Shown here one piece after another: positions 1-6,845 of a stretch of DNA of 16,615 nucleotides. The DNA comes from Christensenella sp. UBA5399. Its GTDB lineage: Bacteria > Bacillota > Clostridia > Christensenellales > Christensenellaceae. The DNA lies in contig DHOD01000008.1 in NCBI GenBank assembly GCA_002407725.1, positions 1 to 16,615 of the forward strand, in the 5' to 3' direction. The notes beneath the pieces were generated by a model. That model saw nothing but the letters and a program-made list of their open reading frames with translations, ran no database searches and was not told the DNA's origin. Position 1 is the stretch's first letter; every line of letters begins with the position of its first letter. Position numbers and translations under genes: made by a program.

Positions 1-1455
1 CATGGCGTTGACCAGGGAGGCGTACTCACGCTCGGGATCGCAGACCAAAATATCGTCGTCGGTGGCAAGGGCAAGGAACGCGATCAGCTCCTTGGCGCTA
101 AAGGATTTGCCGCTACCCGGAACGCCCAGCAGAAAGGCGTTGGGATTTAAGAGCTTTGCCTTATTGCACATGATGAGGTTATGGGAGATGGCGTTCTCCC
201 CAAAATACACGCCGCCCGTGTCCATGATTTCCTGTACCCGGAACGGAATGAGCACCGCCAGACTTTCGGTGGTCAGCGTCCGCAGCGCGTTGATTTTTCG
301 CTGACCAATGGGCAGCGCTGTGTTCAGCCCGTCCATCTGCTGGTATTTCAGCGCGGCGAACTGGCATAGGTGCTTGCGGGCCGTGGTCAAAAGCGCTTCG
401 GTGTCCGCGTCAAGCTGTTCTAAGCTGTCGGCGGTATGCACCAGCGTGAGCACGGCGAACATCATGCGTTGGTCGCGGGTGGTGAGATCGTCTAAAAACT
501 CCTTGCTCTCCTTACGCTGAAGCTCCATATCATAGGGAATCACAGCGGAAAAGTTGTTGTTCTGGTTCTGGCGGCGCTGCCAGTTGGTGATGTTGGTTTC
601 TACGCCCAGCAAGCGGTTTTCCACCTCGCGCACCGCCTCGTCCGTGGGCACGGGTATCACGTCGATACTCAGCATGAGGTTGCGGTTGAGATCGGTCAAT
701 TCCGTTACCATGTCGTCCTTAATATAGGAGGCATATTCCCGCAGGAACAGCACCCGTCCGAAGCGGCTGCCCATCTTGAAATGATCAGCCGCAAACTCCA
801 ACGTATCCGGGCAAATGAAATCCCGGAAATCGTGGCCCTTGCGCATGGTTTCGGAAAGCTCAAAGCGAAAGCTGGTTTCCTCGCCCGTGCGGTAGAAGTC
901 ATGCAGCGCCCGCAGCTTCTCGGTGGCGTCCATCTCGATGCAGCGGGAACCCAGCCGCATGAAGTGGGCGATGAGATCAGCGCCCACGCGGGCAAAGTAA
1001 CTTTTGGTTTCCTCAATGTTCTTTTTACACACGGAGATGGTCACATACTTTTCCTGCACCATGCTGTTCGCGCCGGTGGCTTTGTCCATGAGCATTTTGT
1101 TGTATTCCTTGCGGTAGAGGTCCAGGCCGTCCTCCCTGTAAGGGATCAGGATGGCTTTTTCAAAGTCCGCTTTGTTGAGCCTGCGGTTGGCGATGGTGAT
1201 TTTGGTGGTCGCACCGCTGTCCAAGCTGTTCAGAAGCTCGCTGTACTCCAAAAACATGGCCTCCTTGTCCTCACGGGAGGCCACGGCGTAGTTGATGTCT
1301 GTAAACTTGTAGGTCCTGGCGTACTTATTGCGGCCAACAAGAAAAATGCCATCCTCCCAAATGCACGAAATGGGGATGGCCTGCTGAACGCTTTTCGGAA
1401 CGACGAACCTTTCCTTGTCCTGCCGGAACAGGTTTTTCAGTGTTTTAATCGCCAT
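1..1455 (-). CDS. virB4: VirB4-like conjugation ATPase, C-terminus beyond left edge
   Basis: This frame is open from the ATG at 1455 to base 1 (485 codons, no stop), so the gene leaves the window. I translated it directly. The N-terminal ~430 residues match the VirB4/TrbE style of the Gram-positive conjugation ATPases. A Walker A motif, GVPGSGKS, lies near residues 442-449, followed by a strand ending in CDPEREY near the edge. The family is usually about 800 residues, so roughly 60% is present; Walker B and the C-terminal helicase-like motifs are not visible. Known role: a cytoplasmic membrane-associated ATPase that powers assembly and substrate passage of the mating channel. The start overlaps the end of the PrgI gene by 11 bases, and AAGGAGG lies 12 bases upstream inside that gene. 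PrgI-VirB4 adjacency is typical and supports the call. Confidence 0.93.
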   Translation of the reverse strand, partial: MAIKTLKNLFRQDKERFVVPKSVQQAIPISCIWEDGIFLVGRNKYARTYKFTDINYAVASREDKEAMFLEYSELLNSLDSGATTKITIANRRLNKADFEKAILIPYREDGLDLYRKEYNKMLMDKATGANSMVQEKYVTISVCKKNIEETKSYFARVGADLIAHFMRLGSRCIEMDATEKLRALHDFYRTGEETSFRFELSETMRKGHDFRDFICPDTLEFAADHFKMGSRFGRVLFLREYASYIKDDMVTELTDLNRNLMLSIDVIPVPTDEAVREVENRLLGVETNITNWQRRQNQNNNFSAVIPYDMELQRKESKEFLDDLTTRDQRMMFAVLTLVHTADSLEQLDADTEALLTTARKHLCQFAALKYQQMDGLNTALPIGQRKINALRTLTTESLAVLIPFRVQEIMDTGGVYFGENAISHNLIMCNKAKLLNPNAFLLGVPGSGKSFSAKELIAFLALATDDDILVCDPEREYASLVNAM

Positions 1456-1813
1456 GTCGCTTCATTTCCTCCTTCTCCCTGGATTCAATAACGCCCTTGA
1501 GGGCTTCATGATAGATGTTGACAGGCTGGAAAATCAGGCGTTTGGGCATAAGGAACTCGGATTTGATCCAGGCCCACACGAACTGCTCCGCTGTCATGCC
1601 GTGGTAGCTGATAAAACCCATGGCGGCAAAGGGCGCTACGCTGACGATACACATCCAGCTCACGGTTTCCATGCCGAAATACGGGCGGATGACAAAGTAC
1701 AGCGCCACGGCCACGCCACAGGCGCAGACAGAAAAAAAGAACTGCCTCAGCGACAGTCCGAAGAACATGGATTCGGTATACGCCCGAATCTCCCGGTTGA
1801 TTTTGACTTCCAA
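1445..1813 (-). CDS. prgI: PrgI family (VirB3-like) conjugation membrane protein
   Basis: A 122-aa protein with a short polar N-terminus (EVKINREIRAY) and two hydrophobic segments at about residues 22-43 and 51-70, then a soluble C-terminal half. Size, topology and position directly before virB4 match the PrgI family, the Gram-positive counterpart of VirB3, which sits in the membrane and partners VirB4. The start is TTG: GGAGGTG lies 7 bases upstream at the right distance, and no ATG fits the conserved N-terminus. The last 11 bases overlap virB4, suggesting coupled translation. The gap to the upstream 192-aa gene is only 27 bases. Family assignment is strong; the fine role in this element is inferred. 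Confidence 0.88.
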   Translation of the reverse strand: MEVKINREIRAYTESMFFGLSLRQFFFSVCACGVAVALYFVIRPYFGMETVSWMCIVSVAPFAAMGFISYHGMTAEQFVWAWIKSEFLMPKRLIFQPVNIYHEALKGVIESREKEEMKRHGD

Positions 1814-1840
1814 TAGGGTTCACCTCCAGAAACAGATTGT

Positions 1841-2419
1841 TTACCGTGCCCCGGTATCCTTCGCGGGCGCTTTGGGTTGCAGCTCGGTCGGCCTTTTCCC
1901 GTCCAGCGGCCTGGCAAAATCCACATAGTTCAGGGCATAGATGGCGTTGTCATTGAGCTGGCGCTGCCACGCACCCTCGGTAGGTGACCAATGAAAGCCC
2001 TTATGACTCAAAACGCCGCATTGCTCCTTGGTGGGCCGTTCGTCAAACATGAGCTGCAAACGGTTCAGCTCGGTGTTGATGATCGCCTCGCCGCCATCAA
2101 ACCGCCAGCCCACAAAGCCCACCTCATGGTTGTGGGAGATTTCCTCGATACGCTTTTGTAACCGCTTGATTTCCGCGTTGTTGTTTGACAGCTCATACGA
2201 CGGAAAGGGTTGCTTATCCCACGAATAGGCGTTTTGTACCCGCACGTCCAGCTTGGCAGCGGCAGCCTCCGGCATATCCGGGAAGCCCTGACAGGTGCCA
2301 TGTTTTCTGAAATAAGCGTTGACCGCCTTCATATGCTCCTGCGCTGTCCGGCAAGCATCCAGCTTTTCGGTCAACTTTTCCAAAGCCTGCGGATCACCGG
2401 ATGAAATGGGTTTGCTCAT
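1841..2419 (-). CDS. Conserved ICE protein of unknown function (192 aa)
   Basis: A 192-aa soluble protein with no membrane segment or signal peptide. Start chosen at ATG 2419 because GGAGGAG lies 6 bases upstream; a longer reading to 2545 would overlap most of the Cys-rich gene and lacks a ribosome site. Residues 1-60 look helical. Residues ~80-100 form a probable short coiled coil (EIKRLQKRIEEI). Residues ~101-165 carry the segment GFVGWRFDGGEA, then GFHWSPTEGAWQRQL and NAIYALNY. I recognise that C-terminal block as a module recurring in clostridial ICE and phage-like proteins, often as part of much larger polyvalent proteins. It sits inside the channel gene block, between a Cys-rich protein and PrgI, so a transfer-related or host-defence-evasion role is possible but unproven. 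Confidence 0.8.
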   Translation of the reverse strand: MSKPISSGDPQALEKLTEKLDACRTAQEHMKAVNAYFRKHGTCQGFPDMPEAAAAKLDVRVQNAYSWDKQPFPSYELSNNNAEIKRLQKRIEEISHNHEVGFVGWRFDGGEAIINTELNRLQLMFDERPTKEQCGVLSHKGFHWSPTEGAWQRQLNDNAIYALNYVDFARPLDGKRPTELQPKAPAKDTGAR

Positions 2420-2606
2420 GATTTTCTCCTCCTTCGTTTGGTGACAATATTGCTCGCTGTGCCGCGCACAGCTTTTCTTCAAGACAGCAGCAGACTTCAA
2501 GCCGGCAGCCCCGCCGCTTCCCGGCGTAAAACCGGCAATACACACAGGCGCAGTCCTGCACGGTATATCCTTGAAACCGCCGAAATATCCTCACATTCTG
2601 TTTCAT
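2394..2606 (-). CDS. Small cysteine-rich ICE protein (70 aa)
   Basis: A 70-aa basic protein starting MKQNVRIFRRFQGYTVQDC. Eight cysteines sit at residues 19, 21, 24, 34, 39, 40, 41 and 47, with a CxCxxC start and a CCC triplet, suggesting a small zinc-binding fold. Start chosen at ATG 2606: GAGGTG lies 7 bases upstream and overlaps the stop of the TrbL-like gene. A GTG at 2621 would give five extra residues but has no ribosome site. I recall similar FQGYTVQDC-type small proteins beside conjugation genes of clostridial elements; no function is established that I know of. The C-terminal codons overlap the next gene by 26 bases and run across its ribosome site, so the last ~15 residues are probably poorly conserved. 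Confidence 0.72.
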   Translation of the reverse strand: MKQNVRIFRRFQGYTVQDCACVYCRFYAGKRRGCRLEVCCCLEEKLCAAQRAILSPNEGGENHEQTHFIR

Positions 2607-2617
2607 GCGTGCACACC

Positions 2618-3448
2618 TCACAGGCCCATCATCTCGCGCACAACACGGTCGGCCATTTTCACGGTGCCGACGAGTACGAGCATATTAAAAATCAGCTCAC
2701 CCACATAGCTCCAAACCTGCGTGACCGCCGCCGCGTTTGGGTCCACAGCGGGTGGCGATGCGGCAAACACAGAGAAGATAATGCAAGCCAACACGATGAT
2801 TGCCCCCTCCAGACAGACGGCGGCGTAGCTTTTGATGAACGCCTTGCCGATGCTCTGGCTCGGCTCTCCCGCGAAGGCCGCCAGCGGCACCGGCGCAATC
2901 GCGGTGTAGAGATAGAGCTTAAAAAAGCGGCCATACACCGACATAATCATAATGAAGGACAGTACCGTAATGAACAGTCCGCCCAGCAGCGTCACCGCCC
3001 AAAGCGGAATGCTGTTAAAGAAGTCCACGTTCTCAATCGCCGTCACGATGCTGTCGGGTAGCACCATTTCACTCGCCGCACCGAAGCCCGCCGCGTTCAT
3101 GATGGTGCTGATTAAGCCCTGCACGATACTAAAGAGGGCCATCATCAGCTCCAGTCCGTAGGTAATCGCGGCCTTGGCCAACGCGAAACGGATAAACAGC
3201 TTGACGGCATGTTCGGGCTTTTTTACCTCTGCAAAGCTGCCGCAGGTTTTCACGACGCCCACAACGAAAAACAACACCAAAAGAGCCAGGCCGATAGCCC
3301 GTACCGCGCCGTGGATATCCACGACAACATTCCAAATGCCGCCGCCTTTGAATGCTTCGGGGCTTTGGGTGAGAAGCTGCCATATCTCGGAGAGCTTACC
3401 GTTCCAGGTGTCCAGTGCGTTTTGCAGATTTTCTACAATCCAGTTCAA
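2618..3448 (-). CDS. trbL: VirB6/TrbL-like polytopic channel protein
   Basis: A 276-aa protein dominated by hydrophobic segments at roughly residues 48-68, 88-118, 147-170, 176-193, 206-229 and 250-262. The polar N-terminus is followed by a segment rich in aromatic and glycine residues. This size and topology, directly after a VirB2-like pilin and before PrgI/VirB4, match the TrbL/VirB6-type inner channel component of Gram-positive conjugation systems. Start is TTG 3448 (leading into NWIVENLQ): AGGAGG lies 8 bases upstream and no nearby ATG is in frame. The gene is separated from the pilin by 69 bases holding a GC-rich hairpin, unlike the tight junctions elsewhere, so its expression may be set below that of the pilin. 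Role is by family and context. Confidence 0.87.
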   Translation of the reverse strand: MNWIVENLQNALDTWNGKLSEIWQLLTQSPEAFKGGGIWNVVVDIHGAVRAIGLALLVLFFVVGVVKTCGSFAEVKKPEHAVKLFIRFALAKAAITYGLELMMALFSIVQGLISTIMNAAGFGAASEMVLPDSIVTAIENVDFFNSIPLWAVTLLGGLFITVLSFIMIMSVYGRFFKLYLYTAIAPVPLAAFAGEPSQSIGKAFIKSYAAVCLEGAIIVLACIIFSVFAASPPAVDPNAAAVTQVWSYVGELIFNMLVLVGTVKMADRVVREMMGL

Positions 3449-3473
3449 TCAACACACCTCCTTGGAAAGAATC

Positions 3474-3501
3474 GGGGCGGGCCGGTTTCCTTACCCGCCC
3501 C
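3474..3501 (-). terminator. GC-rich hairpin between pilin and TrbL genes
   Basis: Arms GGGGCGGG (3474-3481) and CCCGCCCC (3494-3501) are perfect complements around a 12-base loop. On the transcribed strand the 3' arm is followed by GATTCTTTCC, not a run of T, so this is unlikely to be a full intrinsic terminator. It may act as a partial attenuator or as a 3' stabiliser of the pilin message. Confidence 0.5.
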
Positions 3502-3517
3502 TTGCCGGACACCGGAA

Positions 3518-3853
3518 TCAGCCGGTTATGAGGGTCAGTATCTCCTTCGCAAAGGTAATAATGACGCCTCCTGCCAGCGTAAGAAACCCATTAGCCCTCT
3601 GGCTCGGATCGTGGGATTTAAGCGAAAGTCCAATCTGCACAATGCCGAAGCCCAGCAGTATAAGCCCTATCGCGCGGATGAGTCCGAAGATAAACTCGGA
3701 GAGGTTGTTGACCACCTGCAGGGGGTCGTCTGCGGCAAAAGCCGTCGTACTAAACACGGTCAGCATCAGTACCAGCACGGCGTAAACGGCAAGGGCCTTG
3801 CGAAATCCCTTGCCCATGGGCTGCTTTTCCGTTTTGCTGTTTTTGTTTTTCAT
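3518..3853 (-). CDS. VirB2/TrbC-like pilin precursor
   Basis: A 111-aa protein. A basic N-terminus leads into a strong hydrophobic core ending VFSTTAFA, a good signal peptidase I site after about residue 40. The mature part has two hydrophobic segments, near residues 52-70 and 88-107, separated by a short polar loop containing KSHDPSQRANG. A cleavable signal plus two membrane segments is the VirB2/TrbC pilin layout, and the position between VirD4 and VirB6-like genes fits. Start chosen at ATG 3853, with AGGAGG 10 bases upstream; that site overlaps the end of the virD4 gene. The longer reading to 3940 would lie within virD4 and spoil the signal peptide. In Gram-positive systems this protein probably lines the channel rather than building a long pilus (inference). 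Confidence 0.82.
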   Translation of the reverse strand: MKNKNSKTEKQPMGKGFRKALAVYAVLVLMLTVFSTTAFAADDPLQVVNNLSEFIFGLIRAIGLILLGFGIVQIGLSLKSHDPSQRANGFLTLAGGVIITFAKEILTLITG

Positions 3854-3857
3854 GGTA

Positions 3858-5678
3858 TTAAGCCTCCTGTTTTTTAGATTGGTATAGCGTTTGCATGTCC
3901 TCCTCGGACAAAAGCTCGAAGGTGATCTCCCCGGACGCAAGCGGCTCCAGCCTGGGCATGTCGCCCGTGGGCTTCACAAACGCAAGGAACGCCACCGCCT
4001 GAGTCACTTCGCCGTGCCGGTACGCCTCGCCGTTGCCGTCCGTGGTGTAGGAAATATGGGGGTGCCGGAGAATGTCGTACTTTTCATCCATAACGGGGCG
4101 TTCGCCGCGCACAAACAAAAGCGCGTAGCGGTTGTCCAGCATACGCACCTCATCCGGGGTCAGCAGCTCGCGCCCGGTAATCTGGTAATTGGTCGAATAG
4201 TTCCCGCTGCGGCCAGTGCTCTTGCCGTAGGTGTTGGTGTCAATGGTGGACTTGCCCAGGAGCGATTCGCTGATAAGCTTGTGCGTAGAGGTTTCGTTGC
4301 CGCCCAAGTAGAGGAATTCATCACAGTTGCCCATAATGCTTTCCCACTGCTTTTCAAACAGCGCCTTGAGCTGCGCGATGTTTTGCAGGATGATGGACAC
4401 CGACACGTTGCGGGAGCGCATGACGGAAAGGATTTTTCCAAAGTCGTCAGGCAGGCTGACATTCGCGAACTCATCCATCACAAAATGCACATGCACCGGC
4501 AGGCTCCCGCCGTGCTTATGGTCGGCACAGTGAAATAACTGCTGGAAAAGCTGCGTATAAAGGATGGACACCAGAAAGTTGAAGCTGGAGTCGTTGTCAG
4601 GTATCAGGGCAAAGAGCGCCGCTTTTTTCTCACCGATGGAGAACAGGTCCAGCTCGTCCGCAGCGGTCAGTGCCGCCAGACTATACAGATTGAACTTTTC
4701 CAGTCGGGACGCCAGCGTGATCTGTATGGATTTGAGCGTTTTGGCGCTGCCGCTGTGATAATCGCGGTAGTATTTGAGCGCGATATGCTCCGGCTCCCGC
4801 ATCTCCAGACGGTTAAACAGCTCATCCAGCGGGGATTGATATTCGTCGTTGTCCTCGCGCACCTCACCGGCGCGCAGCATCTCCATGACCATGCTGAAAT
4901 TCTGTTCTTCCTCCGGCGCTTCATATTGCAGGTAGAAGATGAGCGCCAGCAGCAGCATGCTTGCCGCCGTATCCCAAAACGGGTCTTGGGACTGCGCACC
5001 CTTGGGTGTAGTGGCCTTAAAAAGATTCGTCACCAGCTTTTGCACATCGTTGTCGGAAATAAGGTACACAAACGGGTTGTAGCAATGGCTGCGCTCCATA
5101 TTGATAAGGTCCAGTATCCGCACGTCGTAGCCCTTTGCTTTGAGCAGGTGCCCTGTGTCCCGCAGGATTTCGCCCTTGGGATCGAGAACCACCATGCTGG
5201 TGTTGGCCTGCATGACATTTGGCTTGGCGTAAAAGCGGGTCTTGCCGGAGCCGCTGCCGCCCACCACCATGATGTTGAGGTTGCGCCGGTGCTTTTTTCC
5301 GTCCAGCCCGATGCGCACGTTTTGGGTGAGCAGCTTGTTTTGTGCAAACGCCTTATCCCGGTACTTTTTGCAAACGGCGGTGGCATCGCCCCATCGGGCG
5401 CTGCCGTGTTCCTCGCCCTTCCGGTAGTTGCGGCGGGTGGAGAGGTAAATGCCTATACCCAGGCCGTAGGCACATAAAAAAAGAAGGACAGTTTTTAGGC
5501 TGTCCTCCATCCATACGATGTGAAAGGGATTGTTCAGCGCCGGGGTCAGGTCTTGCAGAATCTTAGCAAGCCCGCCGCTCACCGACGGGGCGACCAGCAT
5601 CGCCAGCCAGACAACCGGGATGACGCCGCAGATGCTGAGAATCAGGATGGTCTGCCGGTCACTCGCGTTCTTCATCAC
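3858..5678 (-). CDS. virD4: VirD4-like type IV coupling protein, CD1115 family
   Basis: A 606-aa protein with two N-terminal membrane segments (about residues 10-34 and 60-80) and a cytoplasmic ATPase domain. Walker A GGSGSGKT is at residues 140-147, followed by VVLDPKGEI. Walker B VHFVMDEFANV ends at D402-E403, and a VSIILQNIAQL segment follows. These are VirD4/TraG hallmarks. Known role: a hexameric ATPase that receives the relaxase-DNA complex and feeds it to the channel. It lies between the DNA-processing genes and the channel genes, as usual. The start is either GTG 5678 or the next codon ATG 5675; GGAG lies 7 or 10 bases upstream. A 22-codon frame starting at 5727 ends 20 bases inside this gene. 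No missing motif was seen. Confidence 0.95.
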   Translation of the reverse strand: MMKNASDRQTILILSICGVIPVVWLAMLVAPSVSGGLAKILQDLTPALNNPFHIVWMEDSLKTVLLFLCAYGLGIGIYLSTRRNYRKGEEHGSARWGDATAVCKKYRDKAFAQNKLLTQNVRIGLDGKKHRRNLNIMVVGGSGSGKTRFYAKPNVMQANTSMVVLDPKGEILRDTGHLLKAKGYDVRILDLINMERSHCYNPFVYLISDNDVQKLVTNLFKATTPKGAQSQDPFWDTAASMLLLALIFYLQYEAPEEEQNFSMVMEMLRAGEVREDNDEYQSPLDELFNRLEMREPEHIALKYYRDYHSGSAKTLKSIQITLASRLEKFNLYSLAALTAADELDLFSIGEKKAALFALIPDNDSSFNFLVSILYTQLFQQLFHCADHKHGGSLPVHVHFVMDEFANVSLPDDFGKILSVMRSRNVSVSIILQNIAQLKALFEKQWESIMGNCDEFLYLGGNETSTHKLISESLLGKSTIDTNTYGKSTGRSGNYSTNYQITGRELLTPDEVRMLDNRYALLFVRGERPVMDEKYDILRHPHISYTTDGNGEAYRHGEVTQAVAFLAFVKPTGDMPRLEPLASGEITFELLSEEDMQTLYQSKKQEA

Positions 5679-5727
5679 TCACCGGCTCCGGCCTGGGCCT
5701 GCCCAAGCTTTCAATACACTGCCACAT
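5659..5727 (-). CDS. Possible 22-aa leader ORF overlapping virD4 start
   Basis: An ATG at 5727 follows the stop of the 63-aa gene by two bases. A GGGGAG ribosome site lies upstream, inside the end of that gene. It encodes 22 residues (MWQCIESLGRPRPEPV and six more, acidic) and stops at 5659, 20 bases after the virD4 start. This fits a translational-coupling leader: ribosomes ending here could restart at virD4, whose own site (GGAG) is weaker. The peptide resembles nothing I know, and at this length it may be chance. Confidence 0.35.
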   Translation of the reverse strand: MWQCIESLGRPRPEPVSDEERE

Positions 5728-5729
5728 AT

Positions 5730-5921
5730 TCAGCGCTCCCCTCTGTCGATATTTTTCTTTTCCTTTTTGGTCGGCGCGTCTATGACCTTCAGGAGCACCT
5801 CATCCACCGCGTCGGTAGAACGCTGCTCCCGCAAAAGCTCGTTGCGCTTGTCGTTCAGGGAATGAAAGACGACGCCGTACTCGTATTTGTCCATTTCAAG
5901 GATTCTTGTTTCATCGGACAT
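5730..5921 (-). CDS. Small conserved ICE protein (63 aa)
   Basis: A 63-aa hydrophilic protein with the core MDKYEYGVVFHSLNDKRNEL, an acidic middle and a lysine-rich C-terminus. ATG 5921 has GGAGG 7 bases upstream. It sits 12 bases after the ArdC-like gene and just before virD4. I recognise this YEYGV...LNDKR pattern as a recurring short protein upstream of CD1115-type coupling protein genes, without an assigned function. It has no membrane segment, no cysteines and a predicted helical fold. A relaxosome or coupling-protein accessory role is a guess from position. Confidence 0.75.
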   Translation of the reverse strand: MSDETRILEMDKYEYGVVFHSLNDKRNELLREQRSTDAVDEVLLKVIDAPTKKEKKNIDRGER

Positions 5922-5933
5922 AGGGAACCCTCC

Positions 5934-6839
5934 TTATCTTTCATGGTCCTGCTGCCGTGGTGATTTGCCCTGCTCCAGCACCTTTGCCATGCGGGCGGAT
6001 ATATCCGCCGCCGTATCCCGGATGGCCGACAGCTCACCCCGGATGTCCTGCGCGTCCATACCGGCAAGGGTGTCCGGCAGGCGAGAGAAATCAAAGCCCT
6101 TGGTGTCAATCCCGTTTTTTCTGCACAGCATATACGACACGCAGTAGGCCCGGAAGGCGTTGGCGCTGCGGTCATATGCGGGATCGCCTTTCGCATATTC
6201 CGCATGGGCCAGCTCCACGGCGACGCTGCGGAAGATGTCCGCGCCGTTCATGCCCTTGCGCACAAAGATGATATTCTGCTGAGGGTCAAGCAACGCGCCC
6301 TGTCCGGCCTGCTCCATATTTTCCGCCGCCTGCACTGCGGCGGGTGCGTTATGGATGAGAGCTTTTATCAGTACGCGCTCATCCCGGTTTACCTGGGGCT
6401 GCGTTCGGGCGCGCACTGTGGTCTGCGTGATGTCGAACACCTTCTTGGGGTTATACGATACGCCGATGGAGCCGTCCTCGCGGGTGTATTCGTCACCCGG
6501 CTCCAGAATGACGATGCCCTTCTGATTTTTTTTCACAAAGCCGCCCTGGTCTTTCCAGTAATCGAAATCCCCGATTTGCTGTGCGTCGGGCTTCTGCGCC
6601 GCGATGAGCAGGGCGTTGCCCACGGAATAACGGTCGAAGCGGCTCTGCACGTCCAGATAGGTTTGGAAAGCCGCGCCGTCTCGCACGACGTCCTCGGCGG
6701 TGCGGTCGATCAGTTCGTAGGCGCTGCTGCGCTCGGCCTGCTTTTTCGCCGCCCACGCCTCCTTGTCAAAGGCAGCATCTGGCTGATATGCGGATTCCTG
6801 CACTTTAGGCGCATCAAAAATATCGTCAAAGTTACTCAT
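5934..6839 (-). CDS. ArdC-like ssDNA-binding protein with degenerate peptidase motif
   Basis: A 301-aa protein. Residues ~38-150 resemble the ArdC/LtrC-type N-terminal ssDNA-binding domain, with the signature RYSVGNALLIAAQ (about 70-82) and a DFDYWKDQGGFVKK strand pair. Residues ~155-245 correspond to the C-terminal metallopeptidase-like domain. Where intact members show HExxH, this copy reads VELAH at 208-212: the first histidine is valine, so zinc catalysis is probably lost. Known ArdC-type proteins bind single-stranded DNA and can shield incoming plasmid DNA from restriction. The gene lies 6 bases after pcfB, and AGAGGT precedes ATG 6839. Its place among mobilisation genes suggests protection or packaging of transferred DNA. 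Domain call is good; the antirestriction role is inferred. Confidence 0.8.
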   Translation of the reverse strand: MSNFDDIFDAPKVQESAYQPDAAFDKEAWAAKKQAERSSAYELIDRTAEDVVRDGAAFQTYLDVQSRFDRYSVGNALLIAAQKPDAQQIGDFDYWKDQGGFVKKNQKGIVILEPGDEYTREDGSIGVSYNPKKVFDITQTTVRARTQPQVNRDERVLIKALIHNAPAAVQAAENMEQAGQGALLDPQQNIIFVRKGMNGADIFRSVAVELAHAEYAKGDPAYDRSANAFRAYCVSYMLCRKNGIDTKGFDFSRLPDTLAGMDAQDIRGELSAIRDTAADISARMAKVLEQGKSPRQQDHER

Positions 6840-6845
6840 GAAAAA

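Noticed and set aside
781..1491. 236-aa plus-strand reading frame
   Set aside because: It lies opposite virB4, whose minus frame is open through the whole region and carries family motifs. The plus-strand product has no recognisable domain.
3854..3940. Longer pilin start at 3940
   Set aside because: It would bury the signal peptide behind 29 extra residues and overlap virD4; AGGAGG before ATG 3853 decides the start.
4755..5477. 240-aa plus-strand reading frame
   Set aside because: Antisense shadow of virD4, which has both Walker motifs on the minus strand.
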